A stretch of 24,463 nt of DNA from Streptomyces sp. NRRL F-6676 (GCF_000725625.1 NZ_JOHS01000073.1:1-24463); one strand, 5' to 3'. Numbered from the stretch's first letter, positions 1 through 8,074 are shown. Translations and numbers: made by a program. The notes: generated from the letters alone by a model not told the origin.

Positions 1-82
1 CGCGGGCCTGACTTGGTGACCGATACAGGATCATTCGGGAAGGTACGCCCTTCGCGTGCCGTCCCGAAGACCGATCCACAAG
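1..82. other. Left-edge sequence of different character (possible insertion or rearrangement junction)
   Basis: By hand count about 61 of the first 100 bases are G or C, clearly less than the neighbouring genes. None of the six frames gives a convincing product here. The partner gene of the sigma factor (83-199) stops abruptly where this sequence starts, just past an imperfect palindrome, GAGCATTGCTC (about 87-97). That would fit the outer end of an insertion sequence or another breakpoint. Too little lies inside the window to see a transposase, terminal repeats or a target duplication, so this is inference from composition and the cut gene only. Confidence 0.3.
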
Positions 83-199
83 TCATGAGCATTGCTCGGC
101 CTGCGCACGGGCCTCGTCGTCGACGGTTCGGAGCGGCTCCCCGCGCAACAGACGCTCCGCCGCGTCGCGGTCCAGCCACCCGTACTGCTCGTCGGCCAT
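83..199 (-). pseudogene. Truncated 5' end of the sigma-factor partner gene (38 codons)
   Basis: The ATG at 199-197 overlaps the sigma factor's TGA by one base (TGATG), which is strong evidence of translational coupling. The frame reads MADEQYGWLDRDAAERLLRG and continues with charged, Streptomyces-like codons to about residue 34. It then ends with Glu-Gln-Cys-Ser and a TGA at 85-83. From memory, proteins with this beginning follow ECF sigma genes in streptomycetes and are considerably longer, so I read this as the N-terminal stub of a cut gene. Whether the full protein is an anti-sigma factor cannot be judged from the stub. The alternative is a genuine 38-aa protein. Confidence 0.5.
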
Positions 200-858
200 C
201 ACACATCCTTCTGCGTCCGCGAACGCGACCGCGTCACACTTGCGGACGTCACCGCGCGTACCCGCGGTTGCCTCTGTGGGGGGAGCGCATCAAGGGCGCC
301 CGTTGACTCCGCGTCCGCTCCCAGCAGCTCCGCGAGCCGTTTGAGACCCCGGTGCGCTGCGGTGCGGACGGCGCCCGGGCGTTTGCCGAGCGTCTCGGCG
401 GCGGTCCGGGCGTCGAGGCCGACGACCACGCGCAGCACCACCGCCTCCGCCTGGTCCTGCGGCAGCCGGGCGATCAGCGCCAGGGCGCGGTCGGTGGCCA
501 GCGCCTCGATGGCCTCGCCCGCCGTGTCCGACTCGGCGGCCCGGCCGGCCAGTTCGCTCTCGTCGCCGCCGATCGCCGGGCGGCGCCCGCGCATCCGTAT
601 GTGGTCCAGGGCCCGGTTGCGGGCGATACGGGCGGCCCAGCCGCGGAAGCGGTCGGCGTCCCCGCTGAACCGTCCCAGGTCACGGGCGATCTGTAGCCAG
701 GCCTCGGAGGCGATGTCCTCGGCGTCCGCGTCGCCGACGAGCGTGCGGACGTACCCGAGCAGCCGGGGGTGCACCGCGCGGTACACGGTCCGGAACGCGG
801 TCTCGTCGCCGTCCTGAGCCGCGCACACCGCGGCGGTCAGCTCCGCGTCGTCCCCCAC
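199..858 (-). CDS. RNA polymerase sigma factor, sigma-70 family, ECF subfamily
   Basis: This 219-aa protein is predicted to direct RNA polymerase core to a dedicated promoter set. The sigma-2 region spans about residues 22-92, including the DAEDIASEAWLQIARDL helix and the FRGWAARIARNRALDHIR segment that binds core and the -10 element. The sigma-4 helix-turn-helix lies at about 135-185, with RLPQDQAEAVVLRVVVGLDARTAA followed by GKRPGAVRTAAHRGLKRL. The GTG at 858 is chosen because AAAGGGAG lies a few bases upstream; an open frame continues further upstream but its composition is poor. Its only coupled downstream gene is the stub at 83-199, so any partner-based control may be lost. The sigma target and ECF subgroup cannot be assigned from sequence reading alone. 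Confidence 0.9.
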   Translation of the reverse strand: MGDDAELTAAVCAAQDGDETAFRTVYRAVHPRLLGYVRTLVGDADAEDIASEAWLQIARDLGRFSGDADRFRGWAARIARNRALDHIRMRGRRPAIGGDESELAGRAAESDTAGEAIEALATDRALALIARLPQDQAEAVVLRVVVGLDARTAAETLGKRPGAVRTAAHRGLKRLAELLGADAESTGALDALPPQRQPRVRAVTSASVTRSRSRTQKDV

Positions 859-1084
859 CGCTACTCCCTTTGCGCCCGCACCGGCGCCGCCCCCCACCGT
901 GCGTTCGTCGGTCGTCGTCCGTACGGTGGGCTTCGCAGTCCGGCGCGAATGGCACGTTACGGCGTGAAACCGGTCCCCGTCCACGTCTCCACGGGCCGCA
1001 ACCGACTCGTGACGAGCCGCGGTGTGACAGAAAACGCAGGCCCGGCGCTGTAGGAAGTGCGGGCCGCCGCGCGACCCGTGCCAC

Positions 1085-1132
1085 GCGACGGCCGGGGCCT
1101 CTCCTGTGGGGGGTGGCGGCCCCGGCCGTCGC
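1085..1132 (-). terminator. Perfect 15-bp inverted repeat, probable terminator
   Basis: The arms 1085-1099 and 1118-1132 are exactly complementary over 15 bases (GCGACGGCCGGGGCC and its reverse complement), with an 18-base loop. The hairpin begins 66 bases past the stop of the 192-aa gene at 1199-1777, so it is placed to end that transcript. There is no clear U-tract, which is common for Streptomyces terminators. The rest of the 859-1198 gap is the sigma-factor leader; I see no further gene or recognisable promoter boxes in it. Confidence 0.6.
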
Positions 1133-1198
1133 TTCAGGGCCCGCCGCGCACATCCCCTCGGTCCACCGGCGGCCGCCGGACCCGGGCCGCCGCCCCGG

Positions 1199-1777
1199 TC
1201 ATCTCCGGCCGCGCGCCCGCCGGGAGACCACCGCACGCAGCACCCGCCGGCCCTCCGTGCACACCTCGAGCGCCGGCCGCAGTCCCGCCGTCCCGTGTTC
1301 GGCGACCAGTTCCAGCACGGCCGCCTGGCGCCGCAGTTCCGCCGTGACGAGCGGGGCGGCCCCCTCCGTACGCCCCTCGCGGTACGCCGCCACCGGGTCG
1401 GGACCGCCGCCCGGGGCGGACGGGTCGAGCAGCCGGTGCACCCGGAGCGCGGCGACCGAACACTCCTCGGCCCACACCCGCAGGGCCTCCTCGCCCAGCG
1501 CGTCGGGCACCCCGTCGAGCATCCCCCGTGCCGCCACGACGGCCGGGTCGGCCGCGTGGTCCCCCGCGCCCGGCAGCTCACCCCGCGCCTTGGCGACCCG
1601 CTCCGCCCACTCGCCCCACTCCCCCGCCGCGCCCTCGTCCCCGGCCAGGCAGGCCCACAGGCGCCGCAGCACCTCGTCACCGCCCCCGAGCAACGGCACG
1701 CACCGGTCCAAACAAGCCAACCCGCTCGCTGCCAGCCCCCGTGCGTCGGCCTCGCCGATCAGGTCCACAAGACTCAT
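1199..1777 (-). CDS. Unrecognised 192-aa protein, Ala/Glu/Arg rich
   Basis: The frame begins MSLVDLIGEADARGLAASG, with GGGGAGGGG just before the ATG at 1777, which fixes the start. Codon use is typical of the genome. The protein is soluble, mostly helical in appearance and rich in Ala, Glu and Arg. It has no signal peptide, membrane segment or catalytic motif that I recognise, and it ends in a basic SRRARGRR tail. It lies alone between the hexosaminidase (same strand, 168 bp upstream) and the sigma factor. A perfect 14-bp palindrome, CGCCTCGCGAGGCG (1793-1806), lies immediately before its ribosome site and could act as an operator or leader hairpin. I assign no function. Confidence 0.75.
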   Translation of the reverse strand: MSLVDLIGEADARGLAASGLACLDRCVPLLGGGDEVLRRLWACLAGDEGAAGEWGEWAERVAKARGELPGAGDHAADPAVVAARGMLDGVPDALGEEALRVWAEECSVAALRVHRLLDPSAPGGGPDPVAAYREGRTEGAAPLVTAELRRQAAVLELVAEHGTAGLRPALEVCTEGRRVLRAVVSRRARGRR

Positions 1778-1945
1778 CGCCCCTCCCCGGAACGCCTCGC
1801 GAGGCGCCACTTTCTCACGGGAAACGCGCTTTGCCACTACGAAGCGCAACAGAACACAGGCGACCCAGGACCCCCTTCCGCCCCTCGCGCACCACCCCCC
1901 GACAGTCAACTTCCGGCCAGTTCCCGCCTGTTCACGCCCGGCGTC

Positions 1946-3589
1946 TCACCCCACCCGGTCCGCCAGGCCCTGAAACTCCTTCCAGGACAGTTCCGGCGTC
2001 CCCGGGTCCCACAGCTTCTGCACCAGCGCCCGCAGCGGCATCCGGATGCCGGCCGCGACCTGGTCCTGGGTCTGCGCGCCCGACAGGTCGCACCAGACCG
2101 CGAACACCCCGCCGCGTATGCGGTCGTCGTACGAGGCCGGGACCGCCGTCGTGCCGCGCAGCACCCGGGGTGTCCACTGCTCGTAGATGCGCTGCCCGGT
2201 CGGGTAGACGAAGGTCTGCGGCTCGCCGAGCACGTAGTAGAGGAACTCGTCGTTGTAGTTGACGACCTCGCGGCCGGCCGCGAGGTACTCGGTGGGCTGC
2301 CGGGCCCCGATCTCCTTGCCCGTCCAGTAGGCGACCCGTATGTCCTTGGAGACGCTCGCCTTCCTCACCGAGCGGTAGAAGCCGTCGTTCCAGGCGCGGG
2401 GCGTCCGCCCGTTCCGGTTGACCACCGCCGCGCGGTCGCCCAGCCAGCCCGTCGCCAGATCGGCGATGGTCGCCCCCGCCCCGTACCGCTTCACGGCCGC
2501 CGAGGCGAGCTGCGGGTAGGAGGCGGCCGGGTTGGACGCGGTCAGTGCCTGGTACTCGTCGCCGCCCAGATGCCAGTCGGAACCGGGGAAGAGGTCCGCG
2601 TACTCCTCCAGCAGCTCGTCGACGATCTTCGCGGCCGCCGGCTTGGAGATGTCGAGCGTGCCCCGGCTCGCCGACGCGCCCGCCGCGTTGCGCAGCTGGA
2701 GGTCGGGGTGGGCAGCGATCACCGCACCGAGGTGTCCCGGGGAGTCGATCTCGGGGACGACGGCGATGTGCCGGCTCGCCGCCAGGTCCACGATCCGCTT
2801 CACCTCCGCCTTGGTCAGATGCTCCCTGGAGACCACCTCGGGGTGGGTGTCCGAGGCGATGCGGAAGCCCTGGTCGTCGGAGAAGTGCAGCCCGATCTCG
2901 TTGTACTTCAGGTCGCCCAGCTCGCGGACCCGGTCCTCTATCCAGTCCGCGGTGAAGTGCTTGCGGGCGATGTCGAGCATGAACCCGCGCACCGGCTTGG
3001 CCGGCCCGTCGCGCACGACGCCCTCGGGTGCCGTGCCGCCGTCGTGCACCTCCTGTTTCAGCGTGCGGGTGCCGTAGAAGACGCCGGACCGGCCCGGCCC
3101 GGCGATCCGCACCCGGCCGTCACCGACCGTCAGGGTGTACGACTCGGCGCCGCCGCTCCCGCCGAGCGCGAGCTCCACGTCCCCGGCCCGGGCCCCGCCG
3201 CGCCCGCCGTACGTCATCCTCAGCTCGCCCGCGAGCAGCTTCCCCTCGCCGGCGAGGGCGTCGTCGTCCACCACGACCCGGGCGCCGAACGCCGGGCGCC
3301 AGCCCGGTCCGTGGGCGGCGGTGTGCGCGCGCACGGCGGGGATGGTGCGCGGCGGCTTCGACAGCGGATAGCTGCGGCTCGGCGACGGCGAGGCGCTGGG
3401 GGACCCCGCCCCCGCCGAGGCGCTGCCGGAGGCGCGCGTCCCGCCGCCCCCGCCGCCGTCACCGGCGGGCCACAGCGTCACGGCGGCCGCCACCGCGCCG
3501 CCCGCCACGACGACCCCGGCGCCCAGGAGCAACCCGCGGCGCCCCCCGGGCGTCCTGGGATCCGGGACCCTTCTCCTCCGGCCGCTCAC
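1946..3589 (-). CDS. Secreted beta-N-acetylhexosaminidase, glycoside hydrolase family 20
   Basis: This 547-aa enzyme is predicted to release terminal GlcNAc or GalNAc from chitin oligomers or cell-wall glycans outside the cell. The N-terminus has RR at 17-18 followed by a hydrophobic stretch (LLLGAGVVVAGGAVAAAVTLW), resembling a Tat-type signal or an anchor. A Gly/Ser/Pro linker runs to about residue 75. The GH20 N-terminal domain follows, then the barrel from about residue 180 (RGFMLDIARKHF, HFSDDQGFRI). The catalytic pair is Asp344-Glu345 in HLGGDEY, as required for substrate-assisted catalysis. The start is GTG at 3589, with GAGAGGAGG upstream. Length is normal for secreted Streptomyces GH20 enzymes. 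In this genus such genes are often under DasR, but I found no good DasR site upstream. Confidence 0.93.
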   Translation of the reverse strand: MSGRRRRVPDPRTPGGRRGLLLGAGVVVAGGAVAAAVTLWPAGDGGGGGGTRASGSASAGAGSPSASPSPSRSYPLSKPPRTIPAVRAHTAAHGPGWRPAFGARVVVDDDALAGEGKLLAGELRMTYGGRGGARAGDVELALGGSGGAESYTLTVGDGRVRIAGPGRSGVFYGTRTLKQEVHDGGTAPEGVVRDGPAKPVRGFMLDIARKHFTADWIEDRVRELGDLKYNEIGLHFSDDQGFRIASDTHPEVVSREHLTKAEVKRIVDLAASRHIAVVPEIDSPGHLGAVIAAHPDLQLRNAAGASASRGTLDISKPAAAKIVDELLEEYADLFPGSDWHLGGDEYQALTASNPAASYPQLASAAVKRYGAGATIADLATGWLGDRAAVVNRNGRTPRAWNDGFYRSVRKASVSKDIRVAYWTGKEIGARQPTEYLAAGREVVNYNDEFLYYVLGEPQTFVYPTGQRIYEQWTPRVLRGTTAVPASYDDRIRGGVFAVWCDLSGAQTQDQVAAGIRMPLRALVQKLWDPGTPELSWKEFQGLADRVG

Positions 3590-3748
3590 CGCACGAGCCT
3601 CCTCTCCACGCCGGCCCTCACCTCAGCACTCCGCCACACCCACCCGCACGCACACGTCCCTGTTCACTCCTCCGAACCTACGGCCCACCACCGACACCCA
3701 CGACCTCCTCCGACCCCCCACGTCCACCGCCGGTTCCGAAACTTCCCC

Positions 3749-3768
3749 GTCCGGGTGAAATCCCGGAC
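3749..3768. promoter_or_regulatory. Dyad GTCCGGG-n6-CCCGGAC in a divergent promoter region
   Basis: A perfect 7-bp inverted repeat with a 6-base AT-rich centre (TGAAAT) lies between the divergent hexosaminidase (start 3589) and UraD-like (start 3805) genes. It is 37 bases upstream of the UraD-like start. Size and placement suit a dimeric repressor site, but I do not recognise the motif, and a small RNA hairpin is equally possible. The remainder of the 215-bp gap is C-rich and shows no clear -10/-35 pair. Confidence 0.35.
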
Positions 3769-3804
3769 TTCCGCGGACAGCCTCCGACCGACCTCGATAA
3801 CGTG

Positions 3805-4455
3805 ATGTCACTTCTGTCACCTCATCCCCTGCCGACCCACACGCCGCGTGCACACACCACCGCGGCCTTGCCTCGCCGAGGACCCACGCTGCCCGCGCAC
3901 CGCCCGCACCTCACGCCCGACCCGCACCGTTTCAACACGGTCCCCGCAGACGAGGCCGAGCGCGCCCTGCTGACCTGCTGCCGCAGCCTGCGCTGGGCCC
4001 GCCGGATCGCCGCCCACCGCCCCTACCCCGATCTGCCCGCCCTGCTCGCCGCGGCCGACGAGGCGGCGTACGACCTGGCGCCGGCCGATCTCGCGGAGGC
4101 ACTGGCGGGCGAGTCGCTCACCCTGCTCCCCGACGGCGCCTACTCCGCCGCGCAGACCGCGCTCAGCGCCGCGCACGCCGCGTACGAGAGCCGCTTCGGA
4201 CACGTGTTCGTGATCTGTCTGGACGATGTGGCGCCGGACGAGGCGGCCGATCAGGTGCTGGCCGGAATCCGGTCACGATGGAACAACGATCCCGAGGACG
4301 AGCGGGTCGCGGCCGCCGAGGAGCTGCGCCGGCTGGCCCGCGGCCGCCTCGCCCGGCTCGTCCGGGACTACGCCGACAGCACAGCCGCTACGGAGGGGAC
4401 CGCCCCGGAATCTCCCGGTTCGGAACGTCCCAGTAGGCCGTACGTGCCTCATTGA
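3805..4455 (+). CDS. UraD-like (OHCU decarboxylase fold) protein with degenerate active site
   Basis: This 216-aa protein resembles 2-oxo-4-hydroxy-4-carboxy-5-ureidoimidazoline decarboxylase, the third enzyme converting urate to allantoin. Matching landmarks are LLTCCRSLRWARRIAAHRPY (from about 56), LLAAADEAAYDL, YESRFGHVFVICLD, and NNDPEDERVAAAEELRRLARGRLARL near 170-195. True UraD proteins carry a His-Pro-containing HPRIG motif in the middle; here that place reads LAGESLTLLPDG (about 100-110), so the catalytic histidine appears to be missing. The 45-residue N-terminus is Pro/His/Thr rich and lacks homology that I can see. The ATG at 3805 has no good ribosome site, so the true start is uncertain. 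The gene precedes sdhC by 151 bp with no other purine-catabolism gene nearby. Urate degradation is therefore doubtful. Confidence 0.7.
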   Translation: MSLLSPHPLPTHTPRAHTTAALPRRGPTLPAHRPHLTPDPHRFNTVPADEAERALLTCCRSLRWARRIAAHRPYPDLPALLAAADEAAYDLAPADLAEALAGESLTLLPDGAYSAAQTALSAAHAAYESRFGHVFVICLDDVAPDEAADQVLAGIRSRWNNDPEDERVAAAEELRRLARGRLARLVRDYADSTAATEGTAPESPGSERPSRPYVPH

Positions 4456-4510
4456 TTGCCAGTTTGATCACATCGGCAGGGGCCGGGTAAGCGTTCCGAC
4501 AACACGTCGC

Positions 4511-4516
4511 TACGAT
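4511..4516 (+). promoter_or_regulatory. Candidate -10 element (TACGAT) for the sdh operon
   Basis: The 151-bp gap before sdhC contains TACGAT, matching the TAnnnT pattern of Streptomyces -10 boxes, 90 bases before the GTG start. No convincing -35 hexamer sits 16-18 bases upstream. A second possibility is TTGATC (4464-4469) with the weak TAAGCG (4488-4493) 18 bases further on. I saw no Rex-type or CRP-type palindrome of good quality in this gap. Confidence 0.3.
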
Positions 4517-4606
4517 GGCCGGGGCCGGTGGACCGTACCCGGCCGGGCCCGTCCGACACACCGAAGCCGGCAGGCCCCAGTCCCCGCTTCTGGAGAGGGT
4601 TCTTCC

Positions 4607-4987
4607 GTGCCGGCTGGAACGCTGTACCGCGGCCGGGAAGGAATGTGGTCCTGGGTGGCTCACCGAGTCACCGGCGTCCTCATCTTCTTCTTCCTGTTCG
4701 TTCACGTGCTGGACACCGCACTCGTCCGTGTCTCGCCCGAGGCCTACGACAACGTCGTATCGACGTACAAGACGCCCGTGGTCGCGGTGCTCGAGTACGG
4801 CCTCGTGGCGGCCATCCTCTTCCACGCGCTGAACGGCCTGCGGGTCATCGCCGTCGACTTCTGGTCGAAGGGCCCGCGCTACCAGAAGCAGATGCTGTGG
4901 ACCGTCGTCGGCGTGTGGATCGTGCTGATGCTCGGCGCGATCTACCCCGTCCTCGGTCACGCCGCTCGAGTCGTGTTCGGGAGCTGA
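4607..4987 (+). CDS. sdhC: Succinate dehydrogenase, cytochrome b556 subunit (membrane anchor)
   Basis: This 126-aa protein is one of two membrane anchors of complex II, which pass electrons from the iron-sulfur subunit to menaquinone. The family signature HRVTG is at residues 19-23. Three hydrophobic helices lie at about 22-45, 60-85 and 97-121. His73 in FHALNGLRVI is the expected haem ligand. The GTG at 4607 is chosen because GGAGAGGG lies 7 bases upstream and the product has normal length. It heads an operon with sdhD starting 5 bases after its stop. The gene reads as intact and ordinary. Confidence 0.95.
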   Translation: MPAGTLYRGREGMWSWVAHRVTGVLIFFFLFVHVLDTALVRVSPEAYDNVVSTYKTPVVAVLEYGLVAAILFHALNGLRVIAVDFWSKGPRYQKQMLWTVVGVWIVLMLGAIYPVLGHAARVVFGS

Positions 4988-4992
4988 CGCGC

Positions 4993-5484
4993 ATGTCCAC
5001 TGAGACCACCGCAACCGGAATCGGCCCCGTCGAGGGCTCCGGCGCGTACGAGGCCTCGTACGGCGTCGACAACCCGGCGCCCGTCATCGAGCCCCCGCGC
5101 AAGCGCACCAAGAAGACCCCGCGTTCCACCCGCGGCAACTTCGAGATGTACGGCTGGCTGTTCATGCGGCTGTCCGGCGTCGTCCTCGTCTTCCTGGTCA
5201 TCGGCCACCTGCTGATCCAGCTCGTGCTGGACGGCGGTGTCTCCAAGGTCGGCTTCGCCTTCGTGGCCGGCCGCTGGGCCTCCCCGTGGTGGCAGGTCTG
5301 GGACCTGGCGATGCTGTGGCTGGCGATGCTGCACGGCGCCAACGGCCTGCGCACCATCATCAACGACTACGCGGAGAGCGTGAAGAGCCGTCTGTGGCTC
5401 AAGGGTCTGCTCTACACCGCGACGGTGTGGACGATCGTCCTGGGCACGCTGGTGATCTTCACCTTCGACCCGAACATCCGCTAG
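4993..5484 (+). CDS. sdhD: Succinate dehydrogenase, second membrane anchor subunit
   Basis: This 163-aa subunit pairs with SdhC to bind haem and quinone and anchor SdhA-SdhB to the membrane. A hydrophilic N-terminus of about 50 residues ([18 protein letters not shown]) precedes three membrane helices, at about 54-77, 96-119 and 130-155. His114 lies in [16 protein letters not shown], a motif closely parallel to the SdhC one. Its ATG at 4993 follows sdhC by 5 bases, so translation is probably coupled, and sdhA begins 19 bases downstream. No irregularity is seen. Confidence 0.93.
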   Translation: MSTETTATGIGPVEGSGAYEASYGVDNPAPVIEPPRKRTKKTPRSTRGNFEMYGWLFMRLSGVVLVFLVIGHLLIQLVLDGGVSKVGFAFVAGRWASPWWQVWDLAMLWLAMLHGANGLRTIINDYAESVKSRLWLKGLLYTATVWTIVLGTLVIFTFDPNIR

Positions 5485-5503
5485 GCACGGGGCTGCGAGA
5501 ATC

Positions 5504-7258
5504 ATGAAGATCCACAAGTACGACACTGTCATCGTCGGCGCCGGCGGCGCGGGCATGCGCGCGGCCATCGAGTCGACCAAGCGCAGCCGCACGGCCGTGC
5601 TGACCAAGCTCTACCCCACCCGCTCCCACACGGGCGCCGCGCAGGGCGGCATGGCCGCCGCGCTGGCCAACGTGGAGGAGGACAACTGGGAGTGGCACAC
5701 CTTCGACACGGTCAAGGGCGGTGACTACCTGGTCGACCAGGACGCCGCCGAGATCCTGGCGAAGGAGGCCATCGACTCCGTCCTCGACCTGGAGAAGATG
5801 GGCCTGCCGTTCAACCGCACGCCGAACGGCACCATCGACCAGCGCCGCTTCGGCGGCCACTCCCGCAACCACGGCGAGGCCCCGGTCCGCCGCTCCTGCT
5901 ACGCCGCGGACCGCACCGGCCACATGATCCTCCAGACGCTGTACCAGAACTGCGTCAAGGAGGGCGTGGAGTTCTTCAACGAGTTCTACGTCCTGGACCA
6001 GCTGCTCACCGAGGTCGACGGCGTCAAGAAGTCGGCCGGCGTGGTCGCCTACGAGCTGGCCACCGGCGAGATCCACGTCTTCCAGGCGAAGTCCGTGATC
6101 TACGCCTCCGGCGGCACCGGCAAGTTCTTCAAGGTGACGTCGAACGCGCACACGCTCACCGGCGACGGCCAGGCGGCCGTCTACCGGCGCGGACTGCCGC
6201 TGGAGGACATGGAGTTCTTCCAGTTCCACCCGACCGGCATCTGGCGCATGGGCATCCTGCTGACGGAGGGCGCCCGCGGTGAGGGCGGCATCCTGCGCAA
6301 CAAGGACGGCGAGCGCTTCATGGAGAAGTACGCGCCGGTCATGAAGGACCTCGCCTCCCGCGACGTCGTCTCGCGCTCCATCTACACGGAGATCCGCGAG
6401 GGCCGCGGCTGCGGTCCCGAGGGCGACCACGTCTACCTCGACCTGACCCACCTGCCGCCGGAGCAGCTCGACGCCAAGCTGCCCGACATCACCGAGTTCG
6501 CGCGCACCTACCTCGGCATCGAGCCCTACACGGACCCGATCCCGATCCAGCCCACCGCGCACTACGCGATGGGCGGCATCCCGACCAACGTCCAGGGCGA
6601 GGTCCTGACCGACAACACGACGGTCGTACCGGGCCTCTACGCGGCGGGCGAGGTCGCCTGCGTCTCCGTGCACGGTGCCAACCGGCTCGGCACCAACTCG
6701 CTGCTCGACATCAACGTCTTCGGCCGCCGCGCGGGTATCGCCGCCGCGGAGTACGCGCAGAAGGCGGACTTCGTGGAGCTCCCCGAGGAGCCGGAGAGCC
6801 TCGTCGTCGCGCAGATCGAGCGGCTGCGCTCCTCCACCGGCAGCGAGCGGGTGGCCGACCTGCGGCGCGAGTTGCAGGAGACGATGGACGCCAACGTCAT
6901 GGTGTTCCGCACCGAGCAGACGATCAAGACCGCGGTCGAGAAGATCGCCGAGCTCCGCGCCCGCTACAAGAACGTGGCGATCCAGGACAAGGGCAAGCGG
7001 TTCAACACGGACCTCCTGGAGGCGATCGAGCTGGGCAACCTGCTCGACCTGGCCGAGGTCATGGCCGTCTCCGCCCTCGCCCGCAAGGAGTCCCGCGGCG
7101 GTCACTACCGCGAGGACTACCCGAGCCGCGACGACGTCAACTTCATGCGCCACACCATGGCGTACCGCGAGGTGGGCGACGACGGCAGCGAGTCCATCCG
7201 TCTCGACTACAAGCCGGTCGTCCAGACCCGCTACCAGCCGATGGAGCGTAAGTACTGA
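5504..7258 (+). CDS. sdhA: Succinate dehydrogenase flavoprotein subunit
   Basis: This 584-aa catalytic subunit oxidises succinate to fumarate and passes electrons to FAD and then SdhB, on the cytoplasmic face of the membrane. The dinucleotide-binding motif GAGGAG is at residues 12-17. His42 in [10 protein letters not shown] is the expected covalent FAD attachment site. Active-site landmarks are His242 in FHPTGI, Arg291 in SRSIYTE, His353 in HYAMGG and Arg394 in [13 protein letters not shown]. The C-terminal helical domain carries the usual [15 protein letters not shown] stretch. The family length is matched and no frameshift is apparent. The stop overlaps the sdhB start by one base (TGATG). 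Confidence 0.97.
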   Translation: MKIHKYDTVIVGAGGAGMRAAIESTKRSRTAVLTKLYPTRSHTGAAQGGMAAALANVEEDNWEWHTFDTVKGGDYLVDQDAAEILAKEAIDSVLDLEKMGLPFNRTPNGTIDQRRFGGHSRNHGEAPVRRSCYAADRTGHMILQTLYQNCVKEGVEFFNEFYVLDQLLTEVDGVKKSAGVVAYELATGEIHVFQAKSVIYASGGTGKFFKVTSNAHTLTGDGQAAVYRRGLPLEDMEFFQFHPTGIWRMGILLTEGARGEGGILRNKDGERFMEKYAPVMKDLASRDVVSRSIYTEIREGRGCGPEGDHVYLDLTHLPPEQLDAKLPDITEFARTYLGIEPYTDPIPIQPTAHYAMGGIPTNVQGEVLTDNTTVVPGLYAAGEVACVSVHGANRLGTNSLLDINVFGRRAGIAAAEYAQKADFVELPEEPESLVVAQIERLRSSTGSERVADLRRELQETMDANVMVFRTEQTIKTAVEKIAELRARYKNVAIQDKGKRFNTDLLEAIELGNLLDLAEVMAVSALARKESRGGHYREDYPSRDDVNFMRHTMAYREVGDDGSESIRLDYKPVVQTRYQPMERKY

Positions 7259-8037
7259 TGGCAACCCCGACCCTGGACAAGGCGGACGCGGCCGGCACCC
7301 CCGAGCCCGGCTTCGCCGACTCCCCGTACATCACGGTCACCCTGCGCGTGCGCCGCTTCAACCCCGAGGTGGCGGCCGAGGCGACCTGGCAGGACTTCCA
7401 GCTGGAGATGGACCCCAAGGAGCGGGTCCTGGACGCTCTCCACAAGATCAAGTGGGACGTGGACGGAACCCTGACGTTCCGCCGCTCCTGCGCGCACGGC
7501 ATCTGCGGTTCCGACGCCATGCGGATCAACGGCAAGAACCGGCTGGCCTGCAAGACGCTGATCAAGGACATCAACCCCGAGAAGCCGATCACGGTCGAGC
7601 CCATCAAGGGCATGGCGGTCCTGAAGGACCTCGTCGTGGACATGGAGCCGTTCTTCCAGGCGTACCGGGACGTGATGCCGTTCCTGATCACCAAGGACAC
7701 CAACGAGCCCACCCGCGAGCGGTTGCAGACCGCCGAGGACCGGGCGCGCTTCGACGACACGACGAAGTGCATCCTGTGTGCGGCGTGCACCTCGTCGTGC
7801 CCGGTGTTCTGGAACGACGGCCAGTACTTCGGGCCGGCCGCGATCGTGAACGCCCACCGCTTCATCTTCGACTCGCGTGACGAGGCCGGGGAGCAGCGGC
7901 TGGAGGTCCTGAACGACAAGGACGGCGTCTGGCGGTGCCGGACGACGTTCAACTGCACGGACGCCTGCCCTCGCGGTATCGAGGTCACGAAGGCGATCCA
8001 GGAGGTCAAGCGGGCGCTGATCACCCGGCGCCTCTGA
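7258..8037 (+). CDS. sdhB: Succinate dehydrogenase iron-sulfur subunit
   Basis: This 259-aa protein carries three iron-sulfur clusters linking SdhA to the quinone site. The [2Fe-2S] ligands are Cys78, Cys83, Asp86 and Cys98, the same Cys/Cys/Asp/Cys pattern as in E. coli SdhB. The other two clusters use Cys171, 174, 177 and 181 (CILCAACTSSCP) and Cys227, 233 and 237 (FNCTDACPRG). The start overlaps the sdhA stop by one base and is preceded by GGAG. This is the last gene of the operon; a strong hairpin follows within 40 bases. Confidence 0.97.
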   Translation: MATPTLDKADAAGTPEPGFADSPYITVTLRVRRFNPEVAAEATWQDFQLEMDPKERVLDALHKIKWDVDGTLTFRRSCAHGICGSDAMRINGKNRLACKTLIKDINPEKPITVEPIKGMAVLKDLVVDMEPFFQAYRDVMPFLITKDTNEPTRERLQTAEDRARFDDTTKCILCAACTSSCPVFWNDGQYFGPAAIVNAHRFIFDSRDEAGEQRLEVLNDKDGVWRCRTTFNCTDACPRGIEVTKAIQEVKRALITRRL

Positions 8038-8041
8038 TCTC

Positions 8042-8059
8042 CGGCTCCGGCCGGAGCCG
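8042..8059. repeat. 18-bp perfect palindrome CGGCTCCGGCCGGAGCCG after sdhB
   Basis: This self-complementary sequence starts four bases after the sdhB stop and can form a tight stem. It precedes the larger hairpin at 8075-8103, so the sdh message appears to end in two consecutive stems. It could aid termination or protect the 3' end from exonucleases. Confidence 0.55.
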
Positions 8060-8074
8060 TCGTACACGTGCGTG

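Noticed and set aside
1..306. Plus-strand open frame at the left edge as a transposase fragment
   Set aside because: Its translation has no transposase motif and most of it is antisense to the sigma partner stub and sigma gene.
3590..3804. DasR (dre) operator for the hexosaminidase gene
   Set aside because: Expected because such genes are often DasR targets, but no sequence close to ACTGGTCTAGACCAGT was found.
1106..3805. A very long plus-strand open frame (899 codons) antisense to the hexosaminidase gene
   Set aside because: It is a GC-rich shadow frame. The composition is Arg/Pro/Gly heavy without motifs, while the opposite strand encodes a complete GH20 enzyme with catalytic residues.
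4456..4606. CRP- or Rex-type redox site upstream of sdhC
   Set aside because: TTTGATCACA at 4463-4472 looks half like a CRP site but lacks the second half at the right spacing, and no Rex palindrome is present.
5459..7264. A 601-codon minus-strand open frame antisense to sdhA
   Set aside because: High third-position GC in sdhA keeps the antisense frame open. It is Val/Leu/Asp/Arg repetitive with no family resemblance.
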